NCBI GenBank assembly: GCA_947450745.1
Contig: CANFYD010000012.1
Location: 1 to 18,798, forward strand
DNA length: 18,798 bases
From: Burkholderiales bacterium
GTDB lineage: Bacteria; Pseudomonadota; Gammaproteobacteria; Burkholderiales; Burkholderiaceae_C
Reading direction: 5' to 3'
The translations under genes and the position numbers were made by a program. Of this stretch, positions 1 through 7,904 are shown in pieces; within the stretch, counting starts at the first letter, position 1, and each line of letters opens with the position of its first letter. The notes beneath the pieces were generated by a model. The model did not search any database. It had not been told where the DNA came from and worked only from the letters and a program-made list of their open reading frames with translations.

Positions 1-3000
1 ACCAAGCGGTGCAGCGGCACGTCGATGGAGACCTGCTTCAGGTTGTGCAGCGTCGCCTCCAGCACGCGCAAACAGGGCGCGTCGGCCAACATCTCGCGGC
101 GCGGTTGCAGCGGGTGGAGCAGCGGGTTGGCCAAGAAGCGGCCGGTCACCGATTCGGGTGCCAGCGCCAGCTCGGCCGCCGTGCCCTGCCCAACGACACG
201 GCCGCCGCGCTTGCCGGCACCGGGGCCGATGTCGATGATGTGGTCGGCGCGCCGAATCGTGTCCTCGTCATGCTCCACCACCACCAGCGTGTTGCCCTTC
301 TCGCTCAGCGTCGTCAGCGCTTTCAGCAGGATCTGGTTGTCGCGCGGATGCAGGCCAATGGTCGGCTCGTCCAGCACATAGCAAACGCCTTGCAGATTGC
401 TGCCCAGCTGCGCTGCCAAACGGATGCGCTGCGCCTCGCCGCCGCTCAGCGTCGGTGCGGCGCGGTCCAAGGTCAGATAACCCAGACCCACTTCTTCCAG
501 GAATTCCAGCCGGCCCTTGATTTCGCTGACCACATCGCGGGCGATTTCGGCGTCGCGGCCGCGCAGCGCCAGGCCGTCCACCCAGGCGCGGGCGTCCTGC
601 ACGCTCCAAGAAGCGACCGCGCTGATACCGGCCCCCTCGAAGGTGACGGCGCGGGCGGCGGGGTTCAAGCGCGTGCCGTGGCAATCGCCGCAGGGCTGGT
701 CTGCCAGGCCTTCGATGTCAACCTCTTGCGAGGCAAAGTTCTGCTCGCGGCCGTCCTTGTCCGGCTGGGAGTCATCCAGCGCCAGCCGCTGCTCGCGCGT
801 CAACGCCAGCCCGGTGCCGACGCAGGTGGTGCACCAGCCATGCTTGCTGTTGTAGGAGAACATGCGCGGGTCCAGCTCGGCGTAGCTGACGCCGCAAGTC
901 GGGCAAGCCCGCTTGGTGCTGAAGACCTTGACTGCGCCCAAGCCGATCGTCGACCGGCCTTCGGCCAGCGCGCTGTGCAGGCCGTCCAGCGGCGCCAGCA
1001 GATGCAGCACGCCCTTGCCCAGCTCCAGCGTGCGGGCCAGCAGCTCGCGCAGCTCGGCTTCCCGCTCCGGCGCGATCAGCAGGTCACCGACCGGCAGCTC
1101 CAGCGTGTGTTCCTTGAAGCGGTCCAGGCGCGGCCAGGGGGAGGTCGGCAAAAACTCACCGTCCACCCGCAAATGGGTGTGGCCCTTGGCCTTGGCCCAT
1201 TTCGCCAGATCGGTATAGAGCCCCTTGCGGTTGACCACCAGCGGTGCCAACAGGCCGACATGCTGGCCCTTGTGGTCGCGCAGCAATTGCGCGGCGATCG
1301 CCTCGACGCTTTGCGGCCGCACCGGTGCGCCGTCATGCACGCAATGCTGGGTGCCCAGCTTGACGTACAGCAGACGCAGGAAATGCCAGACCTCGGTGGT
1401 GGTGGCCACCGTGCTCTTGCGGCCACCGCGCGACTGCCGCTGCTCGATGGCCACGGTGGGCGGAATGCCCCAGACCGCGTCCACCTCGGGCCGGCCAGCC
1501 GGCTGCACGATCGAGCGGGCATAGGCGTTCAGCGACTCCAGATAGCGGCGCTGCCCTTCGTTAAACAAAATATCGAAAGCCAGCGTCGATTTGCCCGAAC
1601 CGGACACGCCGGTGATCACATTGAACTGGCCGCGCGGAATGCTGACATTCACGGACTTCAGGTTGTGCTCGCGCGCATTGACGATGCGGATGGCGTTGTC
1701 GGCATCGGCGTTCAGGCGGCGCGCCCGCAGCACGGTTTGCAGCGGCCGGCCTTCCGCGGCCTTCAACGCCGGCCGGTCCATGTGCTCGGAATACTCGCGC
1801 AGCGCCAGCGCGGTGTGCGAGCTCGGGTGTTCTTTGACCTGCTCCGGCGTGCCGACGCAGACCAGCTCGCCGCCGCCCTCGCCGCCCTCGGGGCCCAGGT
1901 CGATCAGCCAGTCGGCGGCACGGATCACATCGAGGTTGTGCTCGATCAGGATGATCGAATGGCCGACAGCCAGCAGCTTGCGCAGCGCCCGCATCAGCTT
2001 GGCGATGTCGTCAAAGTGCAGGCCGGTGGTCGGCTCGTCGAACATGAACAGCGTGCCTTTTTTGGCCATCGCCTGGCGCGGCTTGGTGGCCGCCTCGGCC
2101 AGAAAGCCGGCCAGCTTGAGCCGCTGCGCTTCGCCGCCCGACAGCGTTGGCACCGGTTGGCCCAGCTTCACATATTCCAGCCCCACATCGACGATCGGTT
2201 GCAGCTTGGCCACCACCTCGCGGTCATGCTGGAACAACTGCACCGCCTCGCTGACGGTCAGGTCCAGCACATCGGCAATGCTCAGTTCTTTATCACTCCG
2301 ACTCAGCTTCACATCCAGCATCTCGGCCCGGTAGCGCCGGCCATCGCAGTCGGGGCAGCGCAAATACACGTCGCTCAAGAACTGCATCTCCACATGCTCG
2401 AAGCCCGAGCCGCCGCAGGTCGGGCAGCGGCCGTCACCGGCGTTGAAGCTGAACATGCCGGCGGTGTAGCTGCGCTCGGCCGACATCGGCGCGGCGGCAA
2501 ACAGCTTGCGCAACTCGTCGAACGCGCCGACATAGCTGGCCGGGTTGGAGCGCGCCGTCTTGCCGATCGGCGACTGGTCGACAAACACCGCGTCGGACAA
2601 CCAATCGGCACCCAGCAATTGCTCATGCGCACCGGGCGCGTCCGACGGCTTGCCGAACTGGCGTGCCAGCGCCGGATACAGCACGTCCTGCATCAAGGTG
2701 CTCTTGCCCGAACCGGACACGCCGGTCACCACCACCATCCGTTGCAGCGGGAACTCCACCGTCACCTGACGCAAATTGTGCTGCGTGGCGCCGACCAGGA
2801 TCAGCTTCGGCGTGTTCGCGTCGACGGCTCGTTTCAAGCCCATGCCGACGTGCTTGCGCCCGCCCATGTAAGCACCGGTCAGCGTGTCGGCGGCGCGAAT
2901 CGTCTCCGGCGTGCCGTCAAAAACGATCTGGCCGCCACGCTCGCCGGGGCCAGGGCCCATGTCGATCAGGCGGTCTGCCGCCAGCATCACGGCCGGGTCA

Positions 3001-4745
3001 TGCTCCACCACCACCAGCGTGTTGCCGGCATCGCGCAGCCGCTGCATGGCCTGGATGATGCGATTCATGTCGCGCGGGTGCAGGCCAATGCTCGGCTCAT
3101 CCAGCACAAACAAGGTGTTGACCAGCGAGGTGCCCAGCGCCGTGGTCAGGTTGATGCGCTGCACCTCGCCGCCACTCAGCGTGCGGCTCTGGCGGTCCAG
3201 CGTCAGATAGCCGATGCCCACATCGCACAGGTATTTCAGCCGGTTGCGGATCTCGTCCAGCAGCAGCTTCAAGGCGTCGTCCAGCAGCGTGCTGGGCAAT
3301 TGCAACTCATCGGCAAAGCGGCGCAGGCGGTGGATGGGCAACTGCATCAAGTCGTGCAGCGACAAGCCGGGCAGCGCTTCGAGCTGGGCTCGGGTCCAAT
3401 CGACACCGACCGGCAGCAGGCGCTGGTAGCCAGTGCCGCCACCAGCGCCAGCATGGGGCTCGGGTGCCATCATCGCGTCGGCCAGCGCCTTCGAGCCGAC
3501 TCGCCACAGCAGCGCCTCGGTCTTCAGCCGCGCGCCGCCGCAAGTGCCGCAGGTCGTGTAGCTGCGGTACTTGGACAAGAGCACGCGGATGTGCATCTTG
3601 TAGGCCTTGCTCTCCAGATACTCAAAAAAGCGGCGCACGCCATACCACTGCTTGTTCCACTGGCCGGTCCAGTTCGGCGAGCCGTTGATGACCCAATCGC
3701 GCTGCGCCTGCGACAGCTGGTTCCAGGCGGTGTCGCGCGGAATGCCGGCATCACCGGCGTACTTCAGCAAGTCCTCCAGGTTGTCGGCCCAAGCGGGCGT
3801 GTTCAAGGTCTTGATCGCGCCGTTGCGCAGGGTTTTGCGCTCATCCGGAATGACCAGCCCAAGGTCGACGCCAATCACGCGGCCAAAGCCTCGGCAGGTG
3901 TCGCAAGCACCCATCGCCGAATTGAACGAGAACAAGGGCGGCTGCGGTTCCTGGTAGCGCAGGTCGCTGTCCGGGCAATGCAGGCCGGTGGAAAAGCGCC
4001 ACAACTCGGGTTCGCTGCTGCTGTCACCTTCAGGAAGGGCGTAAGCGTTCAAACGGCCGCCGCCCCGCTTCAGGCAGAGTTCGATCGCTTCCATCACGCG
4101 CTGCTTGTCGGCACGCTGCAAGCGCAAGCGGTCGGCCACCACGTCGATGACCTTGCGCGGCCCGGTTGCGGCCTCCACCTCACGCTCCGCATGCACGCGG
4201 GTGAAGCCGCTGGCGGACAGCCACTGCTCCACTTCCTCGGCGCTGGTGTTGGCGGGCAACTCGACCGGGAAGGTCAGCACCACGCGCGGGTCGACAAGGG
4301 TCGCACCAGCAGTGCGCACCAGCAGGTCCAGGTAAATCGTCTGCGCGGTGTCGTGGCGCACGGCTTGGGCGGTTTTGCGGTCGAACAACTGCGCGGCGCG
4401 GGCAAACAGCAGCTTCAAGTGGTCGTTCAACTCGGTCATCGTGCCGACGGTGGAACGCGAGGTGCGCACCGGATTCGACTGATCGATGGCAATCGCCGGT
4501 GGCACACCGTCCACCCGGTCGACCGCCGGCCGGTCCATGCGGTCCAGGAACTGGCGTGCGTAGGCGGAGAAGGTCTCGACATAGCGCCGCTGCCCTTCCG
4601 CATACAGCGTGTCGAACACCAGGCTGGACTTGCCCGAGCCGCTGGGCCCGGTCACCACGGTCAACTCGCCGGTGTGAATATCGAGGTCGATGTTCTTGAG
4701 ATTGTGCTGACGGGCGCCGCGGATGCGGATAGTGCCTTCTGACAT
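1..4745 (-). CDS. uvrA: Tandem-fused excinuclease ABC subunit UvrA (partial, 3' end outside window)
   Basis: Damage-recognition ATPase of nucleotide excision repair, acting in the cytoplasm with UvrB and UvrC. The visible 1581 residues hold one complete UvrA unit and most of a second. Unit 1: P-loop GPSGSGKS at 33-40, Cys pairs C281/C284 and C399/C402, signature LSGGE at 523-527, second P-loop GVSGSGK at 675-681, C-terminal zinc finger C774/C777/C797/C800, signature at 868-872. Unit 2: P-loop Lys1052, Cys pairs C1281/C1284, C1305/C1308 and C1352/C1355, signature 1433-1437, Walker B LDEP from 1458. The fourth P-loop should lie just beyond the left edge, so about 330 residues are missing. The ATG at 4743-4745 is the first start after an in-frame TAG, and the N-terminus matches UvrA from the first strand. 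Ordinary UvrA is about 940 residues; fused double UvrAs of about 1900 are known in some bacteria. No LexA box is visible upstream. Confidence 0.95.
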   Translation of the reverse strand, partial: MSEGTIRIRGARQHNLKNIDLDIHTGELTVVTGPSGSGKSSLVFDTLYAEGQRRYVETFSAYARQFLDRMDRPAVDRVDGVPPAIAIDQSNPVRTSRSTVGTMTELNDHLKLLFARAAQLFDRKTAQAVRHDTAQTIYLDLLVRTAGATLVDPRVVLTFPVELPANTSAEEVEQWLSASGFTRVHAEREVEAATGPRKVIDVVADRLRLQRADKQRVMEAIELCLKRGGGRLNAYALPEGDSSSEPELWRFSTGLHCPDSDLRYQEPQPPLFSFNSAMGACDTCRGFGRVIGVDLGLVIPDERKTLRNGAIKTLNTPAWADNLEDLLKYAGDAGIPRDTAWNQLSQAQRDWVINGSPNWTGQWNKQWYGVRRFFEYLESKAYKMHIRVLLSKYRSYTTCGTCGGARLKTEALLWRVGSKALADAMMAPEPHAGAGGGTGYQRLLPVGVDWTRAQLEALPGLSLHDLMQLPIHRLRRFADELQLPSTLLDDALKLLLDEIRNRLKYLCDVGIGYLTLDRQSRTLSGGEVQRINLTTALGTSLVNTLFVLDEPSIGLHPRDMNRIIQAMQRLRDAGNTLVVVEHDPAVMLAADRLIDMGPGPGERGGQIVFDGTPETIRAADTLTGAYMGGRKHVGMGLKRAVDANTPKLILVGATQHNLRQVTVEFPLQRMVVVTGVSGSGKSTLMQDVLYPALARQFGKPSDAPGAHEQLLGADWLSDAVFVDQSPIGKTARSNPASYVGAFDELRKLFAAAPMSAERSYTAGMFSFNAGDGRCPTCGGSGFEHVEMQFLSDVYLRCPDCDGRRYRAEMLDVKLSRSDKELSIADVLDLTVSEAVQLFQHDREVVAKLQPIVDVGLEYVKLGQPVPTLSGGEAQRLKLAGFLAEAATKPRQAMAKKGTLFMFDEPTTGLHFDDIAKLMRALRKLLAVGHSIILIEHNLDVIRAADWLIDLGPEGGEGGGELVCVGTPEQVKEHPSSHTALALREYSEHMDRPALKAAEGRPLQTVLRARRLNADADNAIRIVNAREHNLKSVNVSIPRGQFNVITGVSGSGKSTLAFDILFNEGQRRYLESLNAYARSIVQPAGRPEVDAVWGIPPTVAIEQRQSRGGRKSTVATTTEVWHFLRLLYVKLGTQHCVHDGAPVRPQSVEAIAAQLLRDHKGQHVGLLAPLVVNRKGLYTDLAKWAKAKGHTHLRVDGEFLPTSPWPRLDRFKEHTLELPVGDLLIAPEREAELRELLARTLELGKGVLHLLAPLDGLHSALAEGRSTIGLGAVKVFSTKRACPTCGVSYAELDPRMFSYNSKHGWCTTCVGTGLALTREQRLALDDSQPDKDGREQNFASQEVDIEGLADQPCGDCHGTRLNPAARAVTFEGAGISAVASWSVQDARAWVDGLALRGRDAEIARDVVSEIKGRLEFLEEVGLGYLTLDRAAPTLSGGEAQRIRLAAQLGSNLQGVCYVLDEPTIGLHPRDNQILLKALTTLSEKGNTLVVVEHDEDTIRRADHIIDIGPGAGKRGGRVVGQGTAAELALAPESVTGRFLANPLLHPLQPRREMLADAPCLRVLEATLHNLKQVSIDVPLHRL

Positions 4746-5137
4746 GGCTTGGTGCCTGCTGCTGCGCTGGGAGCGGACATTCTAGACAGGACGCTGGCCA
4801 GCCCGCCGCCTGATCAGGGCTATCCCCTCGCCGCGAAAGGCGTACTTTTGCCGGCCGCACGCGACGCTGAAAAAGCAGCTCGGAACCCTTGACCAACGGT
4901 AAACACGAGACCGCTTTACTCACGCTTACAGAAGAAACGCAAGGACCGCATTGCGTTGAATCACCACACCGGCAACAATGCCATCCTCTGACCGCATGGC
5001 GGCTGACGGCCGGCCTCACCTACCGTCTGCCGAAGCCTGAAGTCGTATGCGCTAAAAATGATAAAAATCAGCAGTAACGCTGCCGCGACCCTGAGACTGG
5101 GCATTGGGCGAACTGGGCAGAGTTTTAAGGGATTCGA
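4746..5137. other. Divergent intergenic region between uvrA and the response regulator
   Basis: 392 bases with no convincing gene. Codon usage and GC are less biased than in the flanking genes, and an A-rich patch lies near 5050-5075. Two perfect 10-bp palindromes sit close together upstream of uvrA: GCTGGCCAGC at 4793-4802 and CCTGATCAGG at 4809-4818. No canonical sigma-70 promoter and no CTGT-N8-ACAG LexA box was found for either gene. Promoters for both divergent transcripts are expected here by position only. Confidence 0.6.
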
Positions 5138-5638
5138 ATGATCACGCAAAGTTTCAATGCAGCCGTAGCAGGCAGTGGATTGCTGGCCCCAGCAGAGGAT
5201 GGCCGCCAAGGCTTGGCCACGTCGGGTGCCAGCCAGCTGATGAACAAGGCGACACCGACCGTGCTGCTGGTCGAAGACAACCACATCAATCAAGTCGTGG
5301 CGCTGGAGTTCTTGGCCCTGATGGGCTTGCAAACTCGCTTGGCCATCAACGGACTGGACGCGCTGGCCGCCTGCGCGGAGACCGCCCCCGACCTGGTGCT
5401 GATGGACGTGCAAATGCCCGGCATGGACGGGCTGGAATGCACGCGGCAGATGCGCCTGTTGCAGCAATCGGGTGCCCTGACCTATTTCCCCATCCTGGCC
5501 CTGACCGCTCATGCGCTGGAAAGCGATGTGGCCGCCAGTCGCAGCGCCGGCATGGATGAACATCTGACCAAGCCACTGGACTTTGTGGCTCTGCGCACAC
5601 GCCTTGGAAGCTGGATCAAGATGCCTGAGCTGAGCTGA
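5138..5638 (+). CDS. Single-domain CheY-like response regulator receiver
   Basis: A 166-residue protein with one receiver (REC) domain at about residues 40-160 and no output domain. The phosphorylation machinery is complete: acidic pair E46/D47, phospho-acceptor D90 in LMDVQMPGMDG, switch threonine T123 in LALTAHA, and conserved K145 in LTKPLD. The sequence after the acidic pair (DNHINQ) resembles the detached C-terminal receivers of hybrid histidine kinases more than chemotaxis CheY. The first 35-40 residues are a low-complexity lead with no recognised domain. The start ATG has AAGGG about seven bases upstream. No kinase gene is visible in the window, so it is an orphan that probably takes phosphate from a kinase or Hpt protein encoded elsewhere. 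It ends 53 bp before matB with no clear terminator. Confidence 0.9.
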   Translation: MITQSFNAAVAGSGLLAPAEDGRQGLATSGASQLMNKATPTVLLVEDNHINQVVALEFLALMGLQTRLAINGLDALAACAETAPDLVLMDVQMPGMDGLECTRQMRLLQQSGALTYFPILALTAHALESDVAASRSAGMDEHLTKPLDFVALRTRLGSWIKMPELS

Positions 5639-5691
5639 TCTGCGCTCAAGCCGACTCAAAGCGCCAACCTCCCAGCGATTACATTGCGTTG

Positions 5692-7224
5692 ATGGACAAC
5701 GCCAACCTCTACTCCGCGCTGCGCGCCGCCTTCCCCGCCGACCTGGACGCCACAGCCATCGAATGTGCTGACGGCGCGGCCCTCAGCTACAGCTGGAGCG
5801 ACCTGGAGCGCGGCACCGCGATGCTGGCCAATCTGCTGGTGTCGCTGGACTTGCCGGCCGGCAGCCGCATCGCCGCACAGACCGAAAAAAGCGTCGAGGC
5901 CTTGATGCTCTACTTGGCTGTGCTGCGCGCCGGTTACGTCTACCTGCCGCTCAACACCGCCTACCAAGCGGCCGAGGTCGAATACTTCATCGGCAACGCC
6001 GAGCCGGCCGTGGTGGTCTGCGCGGGCAAGAACTTCGGCTGGATGTCCAAGCTGGCCTTCCTCGCCGAGGTGCAGTATGTCTTCACCCTGAACGACGACC
6101 GCAGCGGCACGCTGCTGGACCGCGCCGCCTGCCAGAGCGACCAGCACGAAGTGGCCATCAAAGCCGCCGACGACATGGCCGCCATCCTCTACACCAGCGG
6201 CACTACCGGGCGCAGCAAGGGCGCGATGCTGAGCCACGGCAACCTGCTCAGCAACGCCCAGACGCTGCACCGCTTGTGGGGCTGGCAGGCCGACGACGTG
6301 CTGATCCATGCGCTGCCGATCTTTCATGTGCACGGCCTCTTCGTCGCCTCGCATGGCGCGCTGCTGGCCGGCGCCAAGATGATCTGGTTCGCCAAGTTCG
6401 AGCCGCGCGCAGTCATCAACCGCTTCGCCGACGCCACCATTTTCATGGGCGTGCCCACGCTGTACGGCCGCATGCTGGCCGAAGGCGGGCTGACGCCGGC
6501 CGCCTGCCAGAAGATGCGGCTCTTCATCAGCGGCTCGGCACCGCTGCTGATCGAGACCTTCCGCGATTGGCAGCAGCGCAGCGGCAAGACGATTCTGGAA
6601 CGCTACGGCATGAGCGAAACCATCATGCTGACCTCCAACCCCTACCGGGCGCTGGACGGTGACCGCCTCGGCGGTACGGTCGGCCTGGCGCTGCCCGGCG
6701 TCGGGGTGCGCGTACGCGACGACCAGGGCCAGCCCTGCGCCACCGGCGACATCGGCCACATCGAAGTGCAAGGCCCGAACGTCTTCCACGGTTACTGGCG
6801 CATGCCCGAAAAAACGCGGGAGGAATTCACCGCCGACGGCTGGTTCAAGACCGGCGATGTGGGCCGCTGCGATGCCAACGGCTACTTCACGATCGTCGGC
6901 CGCAGCAAGGACTTGATCATCAGCGGCGGCTACAACGTCTACCCCGCCGAGATCGAGGGCTATATCAACGAAATGGACGGCGTGGCCGAATCGGCGGTGG
7001 TGGGCATTGCCCATGCCGACTTCGGCGAAGCGGTGGTGGCCATCGTCATCCCCAAGCCCGGCACCGCGCTGGACGGCCCCGCCATCGCCGCCACGCTGAA
7101 GCGGCAGATTGCCAACTTCAAAGTGCCCAAACAGGTCTTCATCGTGGCCGAGCTGCCGCGCAACACCATGGGCAAGGTGCAGAAGAACCTGCTGCGCGAG
7201 CAGTACAAAGGTTTGTTCGCATGA
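5692..7224 (+). CDS. matB: Malonyl-CoA synthetase (malonate--CoA ligase)
   Basis: A 510-residue ANL-superfamily adenylate-forming ligase that converts malonate, ATP and CoA to malonyl-CoA in the cytoplasm. Visible motifs: P-loop-like YTSGTTGRSKG starting at Y167, adenine-binding YGMSET at 305-310, ribose-binding Asp D389 in WFKTGD, hinge region GRSKDLIISGG, and catalytic Lys K495 in NTMGKVQK. The length and the run RLGGTVGLALPGV match MatB better than general fatty-acid ligases. The start is taken as the ATG at 5692; a TTG lies directly before it in frame. No Shine-Dalgarno is visible, and a weak -10-like TACATT at 5680-5685 would put the transcript start at or near the ATG, so a leaderless mRNA is possible but unproven. 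No malonyl-CoA decarboxylase or malonate transporter lies nearby. The stop overlaps the next start (ATGA). Confidence 0.9.
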   Translation: MDNANLYSALRAAFPADLDATAIECADGAALSYSWSDLERGTAMLANLLVSLDLPAGSRIAAQTEKSVEALMLYLAVLRAGYVYLPLNTAYQAAEVEYFIGNAEPAVVVCAGKNFGWMSKLAFLAEVQYVFTLNDDRSGTLLDRAACQSDQHEVAIKAADDMAAILYTSGTTGRSKGAMLSHGNLLSNAQTLHRLWGWQADDVLIHALPIFHVHGLFVASHGALLAGAKMIWFAKFEPRAVINRFADATIFMGVPTLYGRMLAEGGLTPAACQKMRLFISGSAPLLIETFRDWQQRSGKTILERYGMSETIMLTSNPYRALDGDRLGGTVGLALPGVGVRVRDDQGQPCATGDIGHIEVQGPNVFHGYWRMPEKTREEFTADGWFKTGDVGRCDANGYFTIVGRSKDLIISGGYNVYPAEIEGYINEMDGVAESAVVGIAHADFGEAVVAIVIPKPGTALDGPAIAATLKRQIANFKVPKQVFIVAELPRNTMGKVQKNLLREQYKGLFA

Positions 7225-7508
7225 ACGCCGACGGCACTTCCGCGCTGGCCGCGTCAGCCGAGTTACCCGCCCTGCCCGATTTTGCCGCGCCATCCGTGAG
7301 CAACGAGTCTTGCCCGCGCTGCGCTGCGCCGTTCCACTGCGGGGCCGCCGAACCACGCTGCGACTGCTTCGACCTGCAGCTCAGCCAAGCGCTGCGCCAG
7401 AGCTTGGCTGAGCAGTACAGCCGCTGTTTGTGCCTGCCTTGTCTGCGGGCATTGCATGCGGCAGAAACAAACACCGAGCTATCCGCTAGGCTCTCGGCCG
7501 CCGAGTAG
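7221..7508 (+). CDS. Cysteine-rich CWC-type small protein
   Basis: A 95-residue protein whose start overlaps the matB stop by four bases, implying translational coupling. After about 30 variable residues it carries CPRC at 31-34, C40, CDC at 47-49, and CLCLPC at 69-74. This spacing fits the cysteine-rich CWC family, small bacterial proteins with a probable zinc-binding fold and no established function. The family assignment is from memory of the pattern. One expected feature, a Trp between the middle cysteines (CWC), is Asp here (CDC). There is no signal peptide or membrane segment, so it should be cytoplasmic. Confidence 0.75.
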   Translation: MNADGTSALAASAELPALPDFAAPSVSNESCPRCAAPFHCGAAEPRCDCFDLQLSQALRQSLAEQYSRCLCLPCLRALHAAETNTELSARLSAAE

Positions 7509-7547
7509 CCCCCCGCCGCTCGGCTCAGCCTTCACACCGGAGTTCAC

Positions 7548-7721
7548 ATGACCCAACAAGACCCACGCTGCTGCGGCAGCGGCACCTGCATCATCGACAC
7601 CGAAGGACGCTGCTGGTGCGGCCAGCAATGGAACGGCGAACGCATGTGCGCCCCGCCGCTGCAAACAGCAAGCCCCGCGCTGCCGACAGCGGCATCAGCC
7701 AGCACCACGCCTGATGTCTGA
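7548..7721 (+). CDS. 57-residue cysteine-rich small protein
   Basis: A short gene starting at ATG 7548 with GGAG about seven bases upstream and ending at TGA 7719. The first 37 residues carry six cysteines in a compact pattern (PRCCGSGTC, RCWCGQQW, ERMC), followed by a low-complexity Ala/Ser/Thr/Pro tail. The core resembles small uncharacterised proteins I associate with betaproteobacterial genomes; this is recall, not a search. The pattern suggests a metal-binding knuckle. It follows the CWC-type gene by 39 bp and probably belongs to the same transcript as matB. No function is claimed. Confidence 0.7.
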   Translation: MTQQDPRCCGSGTCIIDTEGRCWCGQQWNGERMCAPPLQTASPALPTAASASTTPDV

Positions 7722-7737
7722 TGCCTGATGCCTGACC
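7710..7737. repeat. Four-copy 7-bp tandem repeat across a gene end
   Basis: Four consecutive 7-bp units: CCTGATG, TCTGATG, CCTGATG, CCTGACC. The second unit contains the stop codon of the 57-residue gene. Loss or gain of units would change bases beyond the stop rather than the coding core. It may be a replication-slippage product. Confidence 0.7.
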
Positions 7738-7904
7738 TCGCGCCGCCAAGTTCCATCCCGCGCCGCCAATAAAGCAGGTCACGGCTTCAGCACACAGAAA
7801 GCCATCTGGCGAATAGAGCCGGTGGCCGGTTTCAGGCCTAGCCCTTGCCTGTAAAGAATAGCCAGCATTGGTCCTCATCGAGGACGCTTGCTGGAGCTCT
7901 TTCA

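Noticed and set aside
9..4742. A 1577-codon open frame on the plus strand
   Set aside because: It is antisense to uvrA, whose motifs are unmistakable on the minus strand. Its Gln/Arg/His/Ala-rich composition is what high-GC antisense frames give.
4889..5077. 62-codon frame with a TTG start in the uvrA-regulator gap
   Set aside because: No ribosome site, unusual composition and no recognisable feature.
5656..7356. Long minus-strand frame opposite matB
   Set aside because: No family motif, composition typical of an antisense shadow, and matB is complete on the plus strand.
7801..7904. Possible sigma-70 promoter upstream of the hyuA-like gene (TAAAGAAT near 7850)
   Set aside because: The -10-like match has no adequate -35 at proper spacing, so it was not annotated.
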